Assembly (NCBI RefSeq): GCF_016772415.1
Contig: NZ_JAGSGD010000001.1
Location: 2,443,501 to 2,507,500 of the forward strand
Length of the DNA stretch: 64,000 bases
From: Phenylobacterium glaciei
GTDB lineage: Bacteria > Pseudomonadota > Alphaproteobacteria > Caulobacterales > Caulobacteraceae
Reading direction: 5' to 3'
The translations under genes and the position numbers were made by a program. Each line of letters starts with the position of its first letter. Position 1 is the stretch's first letter. Of the stretch, positions 62,039 through 64,000 are shown piece by piece. The notes under the pieces are model-generated. The model saw only the letters and a program-made list of their open reading frames with translations. It was not told where the DNA came from and did no database searches.

Positions 62039-63318
62039 GTGACCTTCTTGAACACGACCGAGGCGTTGGTGCCGCCAAAGCCGAAGCTGTTGGACAGGGC
62101 GTATTCAATCGCCATCGGTTTCGCCTTGTGCGGGATCAGGTCGATGACCGTCTCCACCGAGGGATTGTCGAGATTCAGGGTGGGCGGCGCGATCTGGTCG
62201 CGGATCGCCAGGCAGGCGAAGGCCGCCTCGATGGCGCCCGCCGCCCCCAGCAGGTGGCCGGTGGCCGACTTGGTCGACGACATCGAGATGTCCTTGGCGT
62301 GGTCGCCCATCAGCCGGGTGACGGCGCCCAGTTCGATCTCGTCGCCCATCGGGGTCGAGGTGCCATGGGCGTTCACATAGTCGATCTTGGACGGCGGGAT
62401 GCCGGCGTCCTTGAGGGCCATGGTCATGGCGCGGAAGCCGCCGTCGCCGTCCTCGGCCGGCGAGGTGATGTGGTAGGCGTCGCCGGCCAGGCCGTAGCCC
62501 ACGACCTCGGCATAGATCTTCGCGCCGCGCGCCTTGGCGTGTTCGTATTCCTCCAGCACCACGATGCCGGCGCCCTCGCCCATCACGAAGCCGTCGCGGT
62601 CCTTGTCGTAGGGACGGCTGGCCTTGGTTGGGTTGTCGTTGAAGTTGGTCGACATGGCGCGCGCGGCGATGAAGCCGGCCATGCCCACCGGGCAGATGGC
62701 CGCCTCCGCCCCGCCGGCGATCATGATGTCGGCGTCGCCGTACTTGATCAGCCGGGCGCCGTCGCCGATGGCGTGCGCGCCGGTGGCGCAGGCCGTCACC
62801 ACCGAGTGGTTGGGACCCTTGAAGCCGTAGCGGATGGAGACCTGGCCCGAGGCCAGGTTGATCAGGGCCGAGGGGATGAAGAACGGGCCGATGCGGCGCG
62901 GGCCCTTCTCGTGCAGCTCGATGGCGTTCTTCTCGATGGTGGCGAGACCGCCGATCCCCGAGCCGATGATCACCCCGGTGCGCTGCTTGTCTTCCTCGGT
63001 CTGCGGAACCCAGCCCGAATCCTTCACCGCCTCGTCGGCCGCGGCCATGGCGTAGAGGATGAAGTCGTCGACCCGGCGCTGGTCGCGGGGGCTCATGGTC
63101 TGGTCGGGGTCAAAGGAGCCGGCCACGTCGGGGCCGCCGCCGCCACGACCGTCAACGCGCGGGACCTCGAAGGCCACCTGACAGCCATAGTCGGTCGGAT
63201 CGAAGGTGGTGACCCGACCGGCTCCCGACTTGCCCGCCAGGAGCGCTTGCCAGGAAAGTTCGGTTCCCTGCCCCAAGGGGGTCAGCAGACCGATGCCGGT
63301 GACCACGACTCGACGCAT
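62035..63318 (-). CDS. fabF: Beta-ketoacyl-ACP synthase II
   Basis: A 427-residue condensing enzyme of fatty-acid elongation. The catalytic triad is readable: Cys177 in VTACATGAH, His in NAHGTSTPMGD and His in KSATGHLLGAAG; the C terminus NSFGFGGTNASVVF is typical. An insertion (DGRGGGGPDVAG, about residues 56-67) lengthens the early part. Follows acpP by 76 bp in the usual fab order. Confidence 0.97.
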   Translation of the reverse strand: MRRVVVTGIGLLTPLGQGTELSWQALLAGKSGAGRVTTFDPTDYGCQVAFEVPRVDGRGGGGPDVAGSFDPDQTMSPRDQRRVDDFILYAMAAADEAVKDSGWVPQTEEDKQRTGVIIGSGIGGLATIEKNAIELHEKGPRRIGPFFIPSALINLASGQVSIRYGFKGPNHSVVTACATGAHAIGDGARLIKYGDADIMIAGGAEAAICPVGMAGFIAARAMSTNFNDNPTKASRPYDKDRDGFVMGEGAGIVVLEEYEHAKARGAKIYAEVVGYGLAGDAYHITSPAEDGDGGFRAMTMALKDAGIPPSKIDYVNAHGTSTPMGDEIELGAVTRLMGDHAKDISMSSTKSATGHLLGAAGAIEAAFACLAIRDQIAPPTLNLDNPSVETVIDLIPHKAKPMAIEYALSNSFGFGGTNASVVFKKVT

Positions 63319-63394
63319 AGGGGAGCTCCAAAACGCAGACCGCCGCGGCTCGGGTGAGCGTCGCGGCGGTCAAATCTTGAACGATATCCGGGCC

Positions 63395-63634
63395 TTAGGC
63401 GCCCAGACGTTCTCCGATGAACTTCACCGCGTCGCCAACGGTCTGGATGTGCTCCGCCGCGTCGTCGGGGATCTCGATATCGAATTCTTCTTCGAAGGCC
63501 ATCACCAGTTCGACGTTGTCGAGGCTGTCGGCGCCCAGATCGTCGATGAAGCTCGCCTTCTCGGTGACCTTCTCCGGATCGGCGTCGAGGTGTTCGATGA
63601 CGATCTTACGCACGCGCTCGAGGATGTCGGACAT
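63395..63634 (-). CDS. acpP: Acyl carrier protein
   Basis: A 79-residue acidic carrier protein. [20 protein letters not shown] holds the phosphopantetheine attachment site Ser37. Carries growing acyl chains for FabG, FabF and lipid A enzymes. The 140-bp gap to fabG probably has its own promoter, as AcpP is needed in excess. Confidence 0.98.
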   Translation of the reverse strand: MSDILERVRKIVIEHLDADPEKVTEKASFIDDLGADSLDNVELVMAFEEEFDIEIPDDAAEHIQTVGDAVKFIGERLGA

Positions 63635-63774
63635 CAGGTTTAGTTCCTCAATTAGTCACTTGATCCATCCGTGACCGCCGACATGTTGTCAACCGTTACG
63701 GAGCTTCGATTTCGGCCTTGGCCCAACCGCTTCGGGCGTGGCCGTAGCATGTTCGGTTGGCGGAGGCCAACAGG

Positions 63775-64000
63775 TTAGATCATCGCCATGCCGCCGTTCA
63801 CATGCAGGGTCTGCCCCGTCATGTAAGCCGCCTCATCGCTGGCCAGGTAAACGCACGCCGCCGCCACATCGCTCCCCAAACCCAGGCGGCCGGCGGGAAT
63901 TGTCGCCAGGATCTGGGCCTTCTGGGCCTCGTTCAGGGCGTCGGTCATGGGGCTCTCGATGAAGCCCGGCGCCACGCAATTGACCGTGATCCCGCGGGTC
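63775..64000 (-). CDS. fabG: 3-oxoacyl-ACP reductase FabG (3' part, runs off the window)
   Basis: The last ~75 residues of a short-chain dehydrogenase. Reading from the window edge gives [19 protein letters not shown], the substrate-loop signature of FabG, and the end [20 protein letters not shown] is typical. The N-terminal cofactor site and catalytic Ser-Tyr-Lys lie outside the window. Position before acpP-fabF confirms it. Confidence 0.93.
   Translation of the reverse strand, partial: TRGITVNCVAPGFIESPMTDALNEAQKAQILATIPAGRLGLGSDVAAACVYLASDEAAYMTGQTLHVNGGMAMI

Overview
The window is high-GC alphaproteobacterial chromosome, most likely from Caulobacterales (Phenylobacterium or Caulobacter type). 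Support: hdaA beside ppk and ppx, a CtrA-like box (TTAA-N7-TTAC), a Tad/Cpa pilus operon, the block lptF-lptG-lptD-surA-pdxA-rsmA, the block fabG-acpP-fabF-mltG-yicC-gmk, and many palindromic intergenic repeats. I saw no rRNA, convincing tRNA, CRISPR array, complete insertion sequence or prophage.

Layout. 1-6.0 kb: small membrane protein, GNAT acetyltransferase, 3-hydroxyisobutyrate-dehydrogenase-like reductase, motB, bpt (N-degron leucyltransferase) and a TonB-dependent receptor. 6.3-14.8 kb: hdaA (replication control), ppk and ppx (polyphosphate), a D-2-hydroxyacid dehydrogenase, a 399-bp GC-rich gap without a credible gene, a YccF membrane protein, rnd and purM. 14.8-18.9 kb: a minus-strand acyl-CoA set (acyl-CoA dehydrogenase, CaiB/BaiF CoA-transferase resembling 2-methylfumaryl-CoA isomerase, enoyl-CoA hydratase) downstream of ndk. 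19.2-27.9 kb: a YheS-type ABC-F ATPase behind a set of large palindromes, then an incomplete Tad operon (cpaB, cpaC, cpaE/tadZ-like, cpaF, tadB, tadC).

27.9-45.4 kb is more accessory: LysR/cytochrome P450 divergent pair; a tightly overlapped glycosyltransferase-methyltransferase-toroid operon; a serine hydrolase and MerR regulator behind a promoter with MerR architecture; a truncated, frameshifted copy of the toroid gene's tail; a less GC-rich patch (LolA-like lipoprotein-carrier fold, AraC regulator, small membrane protein); then several secreted or envelope proteins (M28 peptidase, glycine-zipper protein, lectin-like protein, lipoproteins), holC and pepA.

45.5-64 kb is mostly housekeeping: LPS export and outer-membrane assembly (lptF, lptG, lptD, surA), pdxA, rsmA; small proteins; an EamA transporter with a His-rich tail; an orphan phage-terminase-small-subunit-like protein; a GIY-YIG nuclease gene fitted between two copies of one palindromic repeat; then gmk, yicC, mltG, fabF, acpP and the 3' end of fabG running off the edge.

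Most noteworthy: (1) the GIY-YIG gene bracketed by near-identical palindromic repeats; (2) an 11-kb accessory stretch with an unassigned glycan-type operon, a duplicated gene tail and a MerR-type promoter; (3) the ndk terminator hairpin whose 3' arm supplies the Shine-Dalgarno of the next gene; (4) mutually exclusive stems ahead of yheS. All assignments come from reading the translated sequence; no database search was run.
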